From: Streptomyces sp. CG1
GTDB lineage: Bacteria > Actinomycetota > Actinomycetes > Streptomycetales > Streptomycetaceae
NCBI RefSeq assembly: GCF_041080625.1
Contig: NZ_CP163518.1
Location: forward strand, 3,658,001 to 3,722,000
Length of the DNA: 64,000 bases
Direction of reading: 5' to 3'
Position 1 is the stretch's first letter. Every line of letters begins with the position of its first letter. Made by a program: the position numbers and the translations under genes. Below are positions 1 to 11,595 of this stretch, piece after piece. The notes below the pieces were generated by a model, which saw only the letters and a program-made list of their open reading frames with translations, was not told the DNA's origin and made no database searches.

Positions 1-106
1 CCAGCTGGGGCTCCTCGTCCAGGCCGAACCGCTCCCCTAGCGCCTCGGCCGCCTCCTCGGCGGCATCCCGGTCGGGCAGCACCAGCACATGTCTCACGTC
101 GCTCAC
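1..106 (-). CDS. Hypothetical protein, N-terminal part only
   Basis: The first 35 codons of a minus-strand gene run off the left edge. It starts with GTG and has a purine-rich GGAG-type ribosome binding site in the preceding 15 bases. The visible peptide begins VSDVRHVLVLPDRDAAEEAA and is acidic and helical, with no recognisable motif. It follows the N-acetyltransferase gene in the same orientation after about 115 bases. Too little is visible to assign a family. Confidence 0.55.
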   Translation of the reverse strand, partial: MSDVRHVLVLPDRDAAEEAAEALGERFGLDEEPQL

Positions 107-222
107 GGCTCCATTCTCCGGCACCGAACCGCCAGGTCAGGCCTTGAGGCCTTGGGCGCGATCCGCACGTCCAGGAAGTCCGCCGACCGCAGACGGTCGT
201 CCCGCGCGGATGCTGTTCCGAA

Positions 223-1059
223 TCAGGAGTTCGGATTGCGGCTTCGGGCAGTCGGCACACAGCCCAGCTCGATCCCGAACCACTCCCGGTACGCCGTCAG
301 CACCTCCTCGTCCGCCCCCAACTCCCGTGTCTCACGCTTCCCGTCGGCACCCGTCGTCGTCAGCGACCGCCCGCTGAGCGTGACCCTCCCTCCGTCCTCG
401 GTGACCCGGGAGCAGACCAGCGACCGGGTGAAGTGCGACAGCGGCGAGGTGCTGTGCCACCAGGCCCCGGCCGCGAAGTCCCCGAGCGCCCGGGGCCGCG
501 TCTCCAGCCGGTACTGCGGCCTGCCGTTCCGTACGACATCCAGGTCCCCGACCTCGGCCGAGCCGCCACCGCGCACCCCGGCCGCGTCGGGCCCGGCCTC
601 CACCACCCGGAACACCCCGCCGGGGTCGGCCTGCTCCCCGCGTTCCGCACAGGCCAGGGGATAGTGGCTGTGCGCCCCGAACCCGACGTCCGCGAGCCAG
701 GTGTCACCCTGCACCGTCCGCACCCGCAGGGCGAGATGGTCGTACGGGATGCCGAGCCGTCCCTCGTCGCCGTAGACGCGTCCGGCGAGCAGTTCGACCT
801 CGTAGCCGAGAGCAGCGAGCAACGCGCCGAACGCGCCGTTCAGTTCGTAGCAGAAGCCACCTCGCCCCCGTCCGATCACCTTGTCCAGCAGCCGATCCTC
901 CTCCAGCACGATCTCCTCGCCGAGGTGGATCGACAGATTCTCGAAGGGGACGGTTCGCAGATGACGCAGCTGCAGCTCGCGCAGCGCCGGGCCGGTGGGC
1001 CACTGTGGGCGCCCGGCCCCGATCCGGCGGAGGTAGGCGTCGGCCTGGCTCGAGTTCAT
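223..1059 (-). CDS. Arylamine N-acetyltransferase
   Basis: Cytosolic enzyme expected to transfer an acetyl group from acetyl-CoA to arylamine, hydrazine or related acyl-acceptor nitrogens. The protein of about 278 residues shows the complete family catalytic triad in order: Cys70 in RGGFCYELN, His108 in YDHLALR and Asp124 in WLADVGFG. The early PFENLS segment is also typical. I start at the ATG of MNSSQADAYLRRIGA; an in-frame GTG 21 bases upstream (1080) has a GAGGA sequence before it and is an alternative, lying 7 bases after the comEC stop. Its physiological substrate cannot be told from context. The family call is firm. Confidence 0.88.
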   Translation of the reverse strand: MNSSQADAYLRRIGAGRPQWPTGPALRELQLRHLRTVPFENLSIHLGEEIVLEEDRLLDKVIGRGRGGFCYELNGAFGALLAALGYEVELLAGRVYGDEGRLGIPYDHLALRVRTVQGDTWLADVGFGAHSHYPLACAERGEQADPGGVFRVVEAGPDAAGVRGGGSAEVGDLDVVRNGRPQYRLETRPRALGDFAAGAWWHSTSPLSHFTRSLVCSRVTEDGGRVTLSGRSLTTTGADGKRETRELGADEEVLTAYREWFGIELGCVPTARSRNPNS

Positions 1060-1087
1060 GGCCCCAGTCTGAGCGAACACCGCGTCC

Positions 1088-3811
1088 TCAGTCCCTCGTC
1101 ACCGTCACCTTCCCTCCCGCCCCGCCCGTCCCGCCGACCGCGAGCTCTCCGTCCCGGTCGGTGCGCAGCACCAGCGCCCCGCCCGCCCGCAGCGCGGCCA
1201 CGGTCGCCGGTGCCGGATGGCCATAGGGGTTTCCGGCACCGCAAGAGATGAGCGCCACCCGGGGAGCCGCGAGCCGTATCAGCCCCGGATCCTGGTAGGC
1301 CGAACCATGATGGGCCACCTTCAGCACATCCACACCGGCCAGCTCGGCCGCCGCCGGCGACCGCACGAGCGCCTGCTGGGCCGGCGGTTCGAGATCGCCC
1401 AGCAACAGCAGCCGCAGTCCGCCCGAGCGGACCAGCATCGCGACACTGGCGTCGTTCGGATCCTCCGGCACCGGCACCGGTGCAGGCAACGGGCCCGGCC
1501 ACGCCGGGGCCTCGGGGTCCGAGGGCGGCAGGGTGCCCGGCGGGGGCCACAGGACCCGCCAGGAGACCGGTCCGGTACGCCGTTCCTCTCCCGCGACGGC
1601 CCGCGTGACGGGGATGTGCCGCGCCGCCGCCTCCCTGCTGACGAACGCGGCCTGGTCGGCAGGTTCCTCGAAGCCCGTGGTCTCGATCGCGGCCACCGAG
1701 CGGCCCCTCAGGACACCGGACAGTCCCGCCACATGGTCGGCGTGGAAGTGGGTCAGAACGAGGAGCGGGACACGCGTGATCCCCAGCTGGCGCAGACAGT
1801 GGTCGACCAGATCCGGATCGGGTCCCGCGTCCACGACCACCCCGGCTCCCGCGCCCGTCGCCAGGACGGTCGCGTCGCCCTGCCCGACATCGCACATCGC
1901 GAACCGCCAGCCCGGCGGCGGCCAGCCCGTGATGACCCGGGTCAGCGGCGCCGGCCGCACCACCGCCAGCAAAAGCAGTGCCCCGAGCAGTCCGGACCAC
2001 CACGGGTGCCGTGCCAACCGCCGGGCGGCCAGGACGACGGCCACGGTGACCCCCGCCAGCGCCAGCGCCCCCGGCCAGCTGCCCGGCCATGCCACACCGG
2101 CGCCGGGCAGCCCCGCCCCCGTCCGGGCCACTGCGGCGATCCACCTGGCCGGCCAACCCGCGCACCAGGCCAGCGCCTTGGCCGGGATCATGGCGACCGG
2201 CGCCGTCACGAGCGCCCCGAACCCCAGCACCGTGGCCGGCGCCACCGCCACCTCGGCCAGCAGGTTGCACGGCACCGCCACCAGGCTCACCCGCGCCGAC
2301 AGCACCGCCGTGACCGGGGCGCACACCGCCTGCGCCGCAGCGGCCGCCGCCAGCGCCTCCGCGAGCCTCGGCGGCACCCGGCGCCGCCGCAGCGCCTCGC
2401 TCCAGCCCGGTGCCAGGACGAGCAGGGCGCCGGTGGCCAGCACGGACAGCAGGAAGCCGTAACTTCGGGCCAGCCACGGGTCGTAGAGCACCAGCAGCAG
2501 GACGGCCGTGGCCAGTGCCGGGACCAGGGATCTACGGCGCCCCGTGGCCAGGGCGAGCAGTGCGACCGCGCCGCAGGCGGCGGCCCGCAGCACACTGGGA
2601 TCGGGCCGGCTCACGACCACGAATCCCAGCGTGAGCACCCCTGCGGTCAGCGCGGTCGCCCGCAGCGAGAGCCCCAGGCGGGGGGCCAGACCACGGCGCT
2701 CGACCTGCTGCGCCAGTCCGGGCGGCCCGATCAGCAGCGCGAGCAGGATGGTGAGGTTGCTGCCGGACACGGCGAGCGTGTGCGCCAGGTCCGTCTCCTT
2801 GAACGCCTCGTCCAGCTCGGGCGTGATCCGTGAGGTGTCCCCGACGACCAGCCCGGGAAGCAGTGCCCGCGCGTCCCCGGACAGACCGTCGGTCGCCTCC
2901 CGCAGTCCGGCCCTGAGCCGTCCCGCCAGCCGTTGCGGCCCGCTGGGTCCGGCCACGACCTGCGGGCCCGCCCGGCCGCGCACCCGCAGCACGGCCGCGG
3001 TCCGGTCCCCACCCGTGAGCGGGGGCGCAAGCCGCCCGCTGACCCGCAGTCGCGTGGACGGCAACACACCGAGCCAGGCGGCACGAGTCCCCTGACCGCC
3101 ACGGGCAGCGGACCGTCTTTCTGCCGGAGAACTTCCGCTCCGAGCGGCCCTCCCCTGCGGCGCCGGACCGTCCGCATCGACGACCAGCAGCACCGGAGTC
3201 CGGGTCCGCACGCTCGTCCCGTCGCTGTGCTCGACGCGCCGCACCTCCGCCCGGGCCAGTACCGCCGTCGGCGCCGCGTGATCGCCACGCACCCGTGGCC
3301 GGCTCAGCCAGGGATCGCCGCTCATCTCGACCTCCGCGGTCACGGTCGCGTACCGCCGGGCCAGTTCGGGCACCGGCCCGCGCCGTACGTCCGCCCCGTG
3401 CAGCCCGGCCGACGCGGCCGCAGCGGCAACGCAGAGCAGCACGGCGGCGACCGAAGCACGGGCCCACACGAACCGTCCGAGCACCCCCTCGGCTCGTCCC
3501 TCCCGTCCGGCCTGCCGCGCCGCCAGAAGCCCGGCCCCGCCCACCAGGCAGACGACTGCGATCCCGGCCGTCCATCCCGCCGGTGTGTCCAGCGTCAGGG
3601 CCGCCGTGGCCCAAGCGGCGAGCGCGGGCGGAACCAGGCGCAGGTCCAGAGGTCCCGCCCGGTCGCCGTGCATGGGCCCGCGCTCCTCGGGGTCGCTGCC
3701 CGGCACGCCACCGGACCTCAGCTGCTCCGGCCGGTCGTCGCCGTGCCGGGCACGCACGCGTGCACCGGTCCTTCGGCGCCCCGGCAGCTCGCCGTCGGTC
3801 ACGCGGCTCAT
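1088..3811 (-). CDS. comEC: ComEC/Rec2-family DNA uptake membrane protein
   Basis: Polytopic membrane protein of about 907 residues, expected to form the inner-membrane channel for single-stranded DNA in natural-competence-type systems. Its N-terminal third has hydrophobic segments of the DUF4131 type. The middle is the competence domain, with many Ala/Leu/Val-rich helices and the conserved HTLAVSGSNL. The C-terminal part is a metallo-beta-lactamase-like domain with THFHADH and a later VAHHGS. The chosen ATG (3809-3811) overlaps the comEA stop as ATGA, so the two are probably translationally coupled. Streptomyces are not classically competent, so the in vivo role in this host is unknown. Confidence 0.9.
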   Translation of the reverse strand: MSRVTDGELPGRRRTGARVRARHGDDRPEQLRSGGVPGSDPEERGPMHGDRAGPLDLRLVPPALAAWATAALTLDTPAGWTAGIAVVCLVGGAGLLAARQAGREGRAEGVLGRFVWARASVAAVLLCVAAAAASAGLHGADVRRGPVPELARRYATVTAEVEMSGDPWLSRPRVRGDHAAPTAVLARAEVRRVEHSDGTSVRTRTPVLLVVDADGPAPQGRAARSGSSPAERRSAARGGQGTRAAWLGVLPSTRLRVSGRLAPPLTGGDRTAAVLRVRGRAGPQVVAGPSGPQRLAGRLRAGLREATDGLSGDARALLPGLVVGDTSRITPELDEAFKETDLAHTLAVSGSNLTILLALLIGPPGLAQQVERRGLAPRLGLSLRATALTAGVLTLGFVVVSRPDPSVLRAAACGAVALLALATGRRRSLVPALATAVLLLVLYDPWLARSYGFLLSVLATGALLVLAPGWSEALRRRRVPPRLAEALAAAAAAQAVCAPVTAVLSARVSLVAVPCNLLAEVAVAPATVLGFGALVTAPVAMIPAKALAWCAGWPARWIAAVARTGAGLPGAGVAWPGSWPGALALAGVTVAVVLAARRLARHPWWSGLLGALLLLAVVRPAPLTRVITGWPPPGWRFAMCDVGQGDATVLATGAGAGVVVDAGPDPDLVDHCLRQLGITRVPLLVLTHFHADHVAGLSGVLRGRSVAAIETTGFEEPADQAAFVSREAAARHIPVTRAVAGEERRTGPVSWRVLWPPPGTLPPSDPEAPAWPGPLPAPVPVPEDPNDASVAMLVRSGGLRLLLLGDLEPPAQQALVRSPAAAELAGVDVLKVAHHGSAYQDPGLIRLAAPRVALISCGAGNPYGHPAPATVAALRAGGALVLRTDRDGELAVGGTGGAGGKVTVTRD

Positions 3812-5070
3812 AGCCGTACCAGGTTTCGCAGATCGCTGAAGCGGCGATCGCCGATGCCACTGATCTCGCGCAGTTCGTCCACCGAGCGGAAGCCGCCGTG
3901 CTGGGTGCGGTAGTCGATGATGTGCCGAGCGAGCACCGGGCCGACTCCGGGCAGCATGTCGAGCTGATCCGCCGTGGCCGTGTTGAGGGAGACAGACGCC
4001 GCGGGGCCCGCGCCAACCGGTCCAGAGGCCGCGCCGGCCGATCCGGAAGCCGGCCCGGCCGCCGGGCCGGGTGGAGCCACCGCCCCTGCGGGCCCACCGA
4101 CGACGACCTGTTCGCCGTCGACCAGGAATCGGGCCTGGTTGAGCCCCTCGGTGTTCACTCCCGGACGGACACCGCCGGCCGCCCGCAGCGCGTCGGCCAC
4201 CCGGGAACCCGCCGGCAACCGCCGGATCCCCGGTTCGCGGACCTTGCCGCTGACGTCGACGACGATCTGTCCAGCCGGCGTCGGCGAGGCAACCGCGCCA
4301 GCACCAGTACCGGCACCCGCACCCGCCTTCGCGCCGCCCTCCTGCTTGGCGTAGGGCCTGTCCGCGCGCACCACTTGGGGGGCGCTCACGGACTCGGTCC
4401 GCGCGGCCCAGAAGTGCTGTACGGCCAACGCGGCGGCGGCCACGAGCACCACGGTGAGCGCCACGACTCCCCGCCGCTCCACACCGCACCGAGCCTGCAG
4501 CCACACCGGCATCCGCTCCCGCACCGCCAGTCCGACCCGCTCCCACCAACCGGGACGTTCGGGTGCGGACAGCTCCAACGGGCGGACGGCCTCGGCTGGT
4601 TCAGAGACTTCGGCAGCACTCACTACCGGTGCCGACGTCAGCGTCGGAGCCCGCCCCTCAGCCGGCGCGGCGCTCGGCAGCCCGGCCGAGTCAGGTTCAA
4701 CGTCCGGTGGAACGGTCGGACCAGCCACGTACTTCGGCCGCGGGGCCGCGTCGGGCCCGGCCGTGACCGTTGCCGTCCTCGCCGCCCTCAGCCCAGGCGC
4801 CCGCCCCGTGCCCCATTCCGTTGCCGTCTCGGTCGCCCGATCCGCAGGACCCCCGTCCGGCGGTCCGTTCCCCGACTCCCGCCACCGTACGGCTCGTTCA
4901 CCGAAGAGGAGTTCCGCTCGGCGGCGCAGTTCGTCGGCCGGTGCGGGCGGGCGGTGGCGGGCTTGTCGGTGGTGGATGCCGCGCCGGTGACGGAGGCGGC
5001 CGTCGGAGGTGGGACCGCGGCCGGGGCCGCTGGTCGGAGTGGCTGCGCGTGAACGTGATCGAAGTGCCAT
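3808..5070 (-). CDS. comEA: ComEA-family helix-hairpin-helix DNA-binding protein
   Basis: Membrane-anchored DNA-binding protein that would deliver double-stranded DNA to ComEC. A long low-complexity cytoplasmic N-terminus (about 200 residues) is followed by one transmembrane helix (VVALTVVLVAAAALAV), an SLBB-type segment (IVVDVSGKVREPG onward) and a C-terminal double helix-hairpin-helix with VSLNTATADQLDMLPGVGP and FRSVDELREISGIG. The N-terminal extension is longer than in Bacillus ComEA. The start is uncertain: ATG 5070, or ATG 5088 which has GGCGGG just ahead. It lies immediately upstream of, and overlaps by four bases, comEC. Confidence 0.88.
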   Translation of the reverse strand: MALRSRSRAATPTSGPGRGPTSDGRLRHRRGIHHRQARHRPPAPADELRRRAELLFGERAVRWRESGNGPPDGGPADRATETATEWGTGRAPGLRAARTATVTAGPDAAPRPKYVAGPTVPPDVEPDSAGLPSAAPAEGRAPTLTSAPVVSAAEVSEPAEAVRPLELSAPERPGWWERVGLAVRERMPVWLQARCGVERRGVVALTVVLVAAAALAVQHFWAARTESVSAPQVVRADRPYAKQEGGAKAGAGAGTGAGAVASPTPAGQIVVDVSGKVREPGIRRLPAGSRVADALRAAGGVRPGVNTEGLNQARFLVDGEQVVVGGPAGAVAPPGPAAGPASGSAGAASGPVGAGPAASVSLNTATADQLDMLPGVGPVLARHIIDYRTQHGGFRSVDELREISGIGDRRFSDLRNLVRL

Positions 5071-5172
5071 GCGACGAGGGTGGAACATCCCGCCGATTCG
5101 CGATGATCTTGGTCAATTCCCGGGGATGGCAGCCCAGTTGTGGATAACTCCGCCACCCATACGAGTGAGGGG

Positions 5173-6018
5173 TCAGCGCGGTGAGACCACCGCGCCGAGC
5201 AGCCCGGGACCGGTGTGTGCACCGATCACCGCCCCGACCTCGCTGACATGGAGATCGGCCAGGCCCGGCACACGTGCCCGCAGCCGGTCGGCGAGCGCGG
5301 CGGCGCGGTCGGGGGCGGCGAGGTGATGGACGGCGATGTCGACTTCGGCGCTGCCCGCTCGCTCCGCGGTCAGCTCTTCCAGACGCGCGATGGCCCGGGA
5401 CGCCGTACGGACCTTCTCGAGCAGTTCGATGCGGCCGCCGTCCAGTTGGAGCAGGGGTTTGACGGCGAGTGCGGAGCCCAGCAGGGCCTGCGCGGCGCCG
5501 ATGCGGCCGCCGCGGCGGAGATAGTCGAGGGTGTCGACGTAGAAGTAGGCGGATGTGCCCGCTGCGCGCTTCTCGGCGGCCGTGACGGCTTCGTCCACTG
5601 TGCCGCCGACCTCCGCGGCCTCGGCCGCGGCGAGCGCGCAGAAGCCGAGGGCCATCGCGACCATCCCGGTGTCCACGACCCGCACCGGCACCGGCGCCTC
5701 GCGCGCCGCGAGGACCGCCGCGTCGTACGTGCCGGACAGTTCGGCGGACAGGTGCAGGGAGACGATGCCGCTCGCGCCGGACTCGGCGACCCTGCGGTAC
5801 GTTTCGGCGAACACCTCGGGGCTCGGACGCGAGGTCGTGACGGGGCGTCGTTTCTGCAGCGCCTGGGCCAGCGAGCGGGTCGAGATCTCGGTGCCCTCTT
5901 CGAGGGCCTGGTCGCCGAGGACCACGGTCAGGGGTACCGCGGTGATGCCGTGCCGCTCCATCGTCCGCGGCGGCAGGTAGGCCGTTGAATCGGTGACGAT
6001 CGCGACATGACGGGACAT
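5173..6018 (-). CDS. DegV family fatty-acid-binding protein
   Basis: Soluble protein of 281 residues in the DegV/FakB family, whose members bind a fatty acid between two domains; in Firmicutes FakB presents it to a FakA kinase. The start MSRHVAIVTDSTAYLP carries the family DSTA motif, and later ETSRPSPE-like (VTTSRPSPEVF), LSAELSGTY and VDTLDYLRRGGRIG segments match the fold. No fakA-like kinase is visible in the window. It stands alone between comEA and a membrane protein gene. The ATG chosen is the only one that gives the conserved N-terminus. Confidence 0.88.
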   Translation of the reverse strand: MSRHVAIVTDSTAYLPPRTMERHGITAVPLTVVLGDQALEEGTEISTRSLAQALQKRRPVTTSRPSPEVFAETYRRVAESGASGIVSLHLSAELSGTYDAAVLAAREAPVPVRVVDTGMVAMALGFCALAAAEAAEVGGTVDEAVTAAEKRAAGTSAYFYVDTLDYLRRGGRIGAAQALLGSALAVKPLLQLDGGRIELLEKVRTASRAIARLEELTAERAGSAEVDIAVHHLAAPDRAAALADRLRARVPGLADLHVSEVGAVIGAHTGPGLLGAVVSPR

Positions 6019-6088
6019 GAGCTGGAGGTTACCTGCCGTAGCTCTCGCGCGGCAGCCCGGCCCCCGTGGTGCGGGCCGGGAGCGGCCC

Positions 6089-6820
6089 TCAGGTGGTGCT
6101 CTCGGGCCGGGGCTTCTTCTGCCAGGGATAGGCGGGGCGCGGCGACGGCGGGGTGAGCGCCTGCGGCGGCTCCTCAGCGGGGCGGGACGTCCGGGAGCGG
6201 GCCGGCTGTCCCGTCGGGCCGTCGGCACTTGAGGCGGGCGGGTCGGTCCGCTGTCCCGGCGCCGGCGCGGGTCCTGCCGGGGTCCAGTGGCGCAAAGCGT
6301 CGGCCTCGATGTCTATCTGGTCGCTGAGCGCGCCCAGATCGTCGTCGACGAAGCGGCGCGCCCGGTCGCGGACGGCCCGGCGCAACGAGCCCGCGGACTT
6401 GGTGATGCGTTCGGTGCGGCTGCGCAGCTCGGGCAGGCGGGCGGTGAGTTCGGACCGGTCCGGCTCCGACTCCAGGCGCCTGAGGTCGGCCTCCAGTTCG
6501 TGCCCGTGCGCGCTGAGTCGCTCGAAGAGGCCGAGGGACTCCTTCAGCGACTCGTCCTCGGCCACGCCCGCGTGCAGCGCGTCCTGGGTGGCGCGCATCG
6601 ATGTGCGCAGCGCGAGCCGGAGCTGGGCGATCTCTGCGGCCGGGCCGGCCTGGACGAAGGACTTGGCGCGCAACGTGTGGTCCTCGACCGTACGGCGGGC
6701 CTGCTCGATCGTCCGGTCCACTCCGCGCCTGGCGGCGCCGACCGCCTTGACGGTGGCGTACGCGCCGAGGCCGACGAAGAGCAGGAAGAGCACGGCGAAC
6801 ACGGCGATCACGGCTTCCAC
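6089..6820 (-). CDS. Single-pass membrane protein with coiled-coil cytoplasmic domain
   Basis: A protein of 243 residues that I do not recognise as a named family. It starts at GTG (6818-6820), six bases after a strong GGAGGAGG site. Residues about 1-22 form a transmembrane helix (VVEAVIAVFAVLFLLFVGLG). The next 150 residues are charged and heptad-like, rich in Arg/Glu/Leu, suggesting a coiled coil. The C-terminal 60 residues are Pro/Ser-rich and disordered. It sits between degV-like and leuS, each with its own spacing, so co-transcription is uncertain. A structural or cell-envelope role is possible but unsupported. Confidence 0.75.
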   Translation of the reverse strand: MEAVIAVFAVLFLLFVGLGAYATVKAVGAARRGVDRTIEQARRTVEDHTLRAKSFVQAGPAAEIAQLRLALRTSMRATQDALHAGVAEDESLKESLGLFERLSAHGHELEADLRRLESEPDRSELTARLPELRSRTERITKSAGSLRRAVRDRARRFVDDDLGALSDQIDIEADALRHWTPAGPAPAPGQRTDPPASSADGPTGQPARSRTSRPAEEPPQALTPPSPRPAYPWQKKPRPESTT

Positions 6821-6984
6821 GACGCTCCTCCTCCGGCCGGTGCGGCACACGCCGCTGCGCTCTCCACGGTAAACGCTGCGGGCAGGCCCGGAGTTCCAGA
6901 AGAACCCCGAACCTGCCCGTAGGGGACTCCCCCGATGCCGGTCGCGGCCGGCGTCCGGTCCTCACACCGGAACGCGTCCGGTCA

Positions 6985-9867
<2,883 letters not shown>

Positions 9868-9921
9868 GATCCTCAAAGCTCCATCGATCGTCTCTGCCTG
9901 CGGCTGTGACATTCAAAGAAA

Positions 9922-9948
9922 CGAAAAATCCCCTCACACAGGAGGGGA
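9922..9948 (-). terminator. Attenuator hairpin in the leuS leader
   Basis: On the minus strand CCCCTC, a six-base loop, GAGGGG and then ATTTTTCG form a Rho-independent terminator between the leader peptide and leuS. Just upstream, CCGACC and GGTCGG (about 9959-9985) can pair as an alternative structure. The terminator lies about 55 bases before the leuS start codon, so transcription must read through it for leuS expression. The presence is directly visible; the regulatory role is inferred. Confidence 0.7.
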
Positions 9949-9993
9949 CGCCGCGCCGATGCCGACCTCAGGTTCGACCAGGGTCGGTACTGA

Positions 9994-10032
9994 TCAGCGC
10001 GGCCCGCTAAGCAGAAGGCGTACGGCACGCAT
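9994..10032 (-). CDS. leuS leader peptide (12 aa, three consecutive Leu codons)
   Basis: A 12-codon open frame, MRAVRLLLSGPR, ends 46 bases before the attenuator hairpin. Codons 6-8 are CTT CTG CTT: three leucines, two with the CTT codon that is rare in high-GC Streptomyces genes. That composition is what a ribosome-stalling leader for leucine starvation would need. No ribosome binding site is seen; TACCCT eight bases upstream of the ATG looks like a -10 box, so the transcript may be leaderless. The family knowledge is that actinobacteria use such leaders for several amino-acid genes. Confidence 0.6.
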   Translation of the reverse strand: MRAVRLLLSGPR

Positions 10033-10218
10033 GGCGTTAGGGTACCGCAGGCCCTGAGCGAGCGGCGACGGCCTTGGCCGAGCCGCGACGGCCTTGAGCA
10101 AGCCGCAACGCGCTTCCGTATCCCTTGTGGACATGCCACGAACCAAGGCGGGAGCTGAACCAAGGTCAACAATTTCTTCGCGTACCGTCCCCTAAGGGAC
10201 ACCCCGTAATCAGATCAT

Positions 10219-10263
10219 CCGTTGATAACAACGGAATAACGCAAACCCCATACTGATCAGTAT
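10219..10263. promoter_or_regulatory. Two palindromes upstream of the cytochrome b/NuoF-like pair
   Basis: CCGTTGATAACAACGG (10219-10234) is an inverted repeat with five-base arms, and ATACTGATCAGTAT (10250-10263) is a perfect 14-base palindrome. They lie 60-105 bases upstream of the downstream gene's start and within a comparatively AT-rich stretch. They look like binding sites for a dimeric regulator, which is inference; no promoter hexamers are convincing. Confidence 0.45.
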
Positions 10264-10323
10264 TGGCGCCACTTAGAGTTCGGCAGCGGGACCGCTTTCC
10301 CGAAACTGCTCGGAGTTGCCCCC

Positions 10324-11595
10324 ATGAACCCTCGTCGTAGTACCCGCTCCCTCCCCAAACCAGGCCGTTCGGCCTACGGGGTGGCGTCGGCTGTCGTTCT
10401 GCTGCTCATACCCGTGGTCGTGCTGGTCGGAGGCAACCAGTTCCGCGACTTCCTGAACTTCGGCGCGGGCGTACTGTCCCTGGTCTCGCTCAGCTGCTCG
10501 GTGATCTGGGGCCTGTTCGCGCAGGACCGGATCTTCCTGAACACACGGCAGCGGATCGTCGGCCAGGCGGTGCACCGGACCACCGCGGTCGCCTCGATCG
10601 CGTTTCTGCTGCTGCACATCACCACGAAGATCGCGCTCGGCCACACCCAGCTGATCGCCGCGGTCATTCCGTTCTCGCTGGGCGTCACCGGAATCGGCGG
10701 CCTGATCGGACTGGGCTCGCTGGCGGGCCTGCTGATGATCTTCGTGGGTATCACCGGCGCCCTGCGCAGTAATTTCGCCGCCCCGGCCCCCGTCGCGGCC
10801 CGCTGGCGCGCCATGCACATGCTGGCCTACCCGGCCTGGTGCGCCGCGCTGGTCCACGGCCTGTACGCGGGCCGCTCGGCCAAGCCGATCTTCGTGATCC
10901 TCTACAGCTTGTCCCTGCTCGGCGTGATGGGCGCCCTCGCGCTGCGCGCGGCCCCGCGCCCGGTCAAGCGCAGGGTCGCCGACCGGCTGGTGGCGCTGTT
11001 CGGCAGCTCGGAGCGGCCGCGGCTCGAAGAGCTGGACGCAAGCCGCTCCCGGATGGCCGAGGCTGCGCCGTCGGGCTTCGAGGGCGGGCGCGAGCCCAGG
11101 GCGGCCGCGCCGTCCGCGCCGCTGTACCAGTCCCCCGCCACCCCCGCCACAGAGCCCGTGTCGGGCTTCGCGGCCGCCTACCGCGCCGTCTCCACGCCGG
11201 GACGCTCCCAGCAGCCGTACGCGGCCGGCCAGACCGCCCGCATGGACCTGCCGCTGGGCATGCAGGCCACGGAGGCCATCCCGTACATGGACAGCCCCTC
11301 CGGCAGCTCGGGCAGCTGGCCGATCCCGTCCCCGCCGCCGGTCGGCGAGGCCCCGCCGTCCTCCTACGACCCGCTCCAGGACACCGGACACACGATCCCG
11401 GTCTACGACAATTCGGTCGCCAATGGCTACGGCGGAAGTGACATGTACGACAACGGTGAGACAAACGGCCTCTATGGCACGTACAACGCCAGTGACACGT
11501 ACAACGACGGTCCCGCTACCGAAACGCTGCCCGGCATGTCCTACGACACACCGAGTTCGGGCGAACCTTGGAACACGCCGTCCGGAGGCTTTTAA
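10324..11595 (+). CDS. Membrane cytochrome b-like protein
   Basis: A protein of 423 residues. The N-terminal 220 residues contain about six hydrophobic helices, with histidine pairs placed as in bis-heme b proteins: VHRTTAVASIAFLLLHIT and MHMLAYPAWCAALVHGL. This suggests a transmembrane electron carrier related to ferric-reductase or cytochrome b561-like folds. The C-terminal 200 residues are Ser/Pro/Gly/Tyr-rich and disordered, ending with Tyr-Asp-Asn repeats. GGAG lies seven bases before the ATG. Its TAA is followed directly by the GTG of the NuoF-like gene, so the two are an operon and probably one electron-transfer unit. Heme binding is inferred. Confidence 0.8.
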   Translation: MNPRRSTRSLPKPGRSAYGVASAVVLLLIPVVVLVGGNQFRDFLNFGAGVLSLVSLSCSVIWGLFAQDRIFLNTRQRIVGQAVHRTTAVASIAFLLLHITTKIALGHTQLIAAVIPFSLGVTGIGGLIGLGSLAGLLMIFVGITGALRSNFAAPAPVAARWRAMHMLAYPAWCAALVHGLYAGRSAKPIFVILYSLSLLGVMGALALRAAPRPVKRRVADRLVALFGSSERPRLEELDASRSRMAEAAPSGFEGGREPRAAAPSAPLYQSPATPATEPVSGFAAAYRAVSTPGRSQQPYAAGQTARMDLPLGMQATEAIPYMDSPSGSSGSWPIPSPPPVGEAPPSSYDPLQDTGHTIPVYDNSVANGYGGSDMYDNGETNGLYGTYNASDTYNDGPATETLPGMSYDTPSSGEPWNTPSGGF

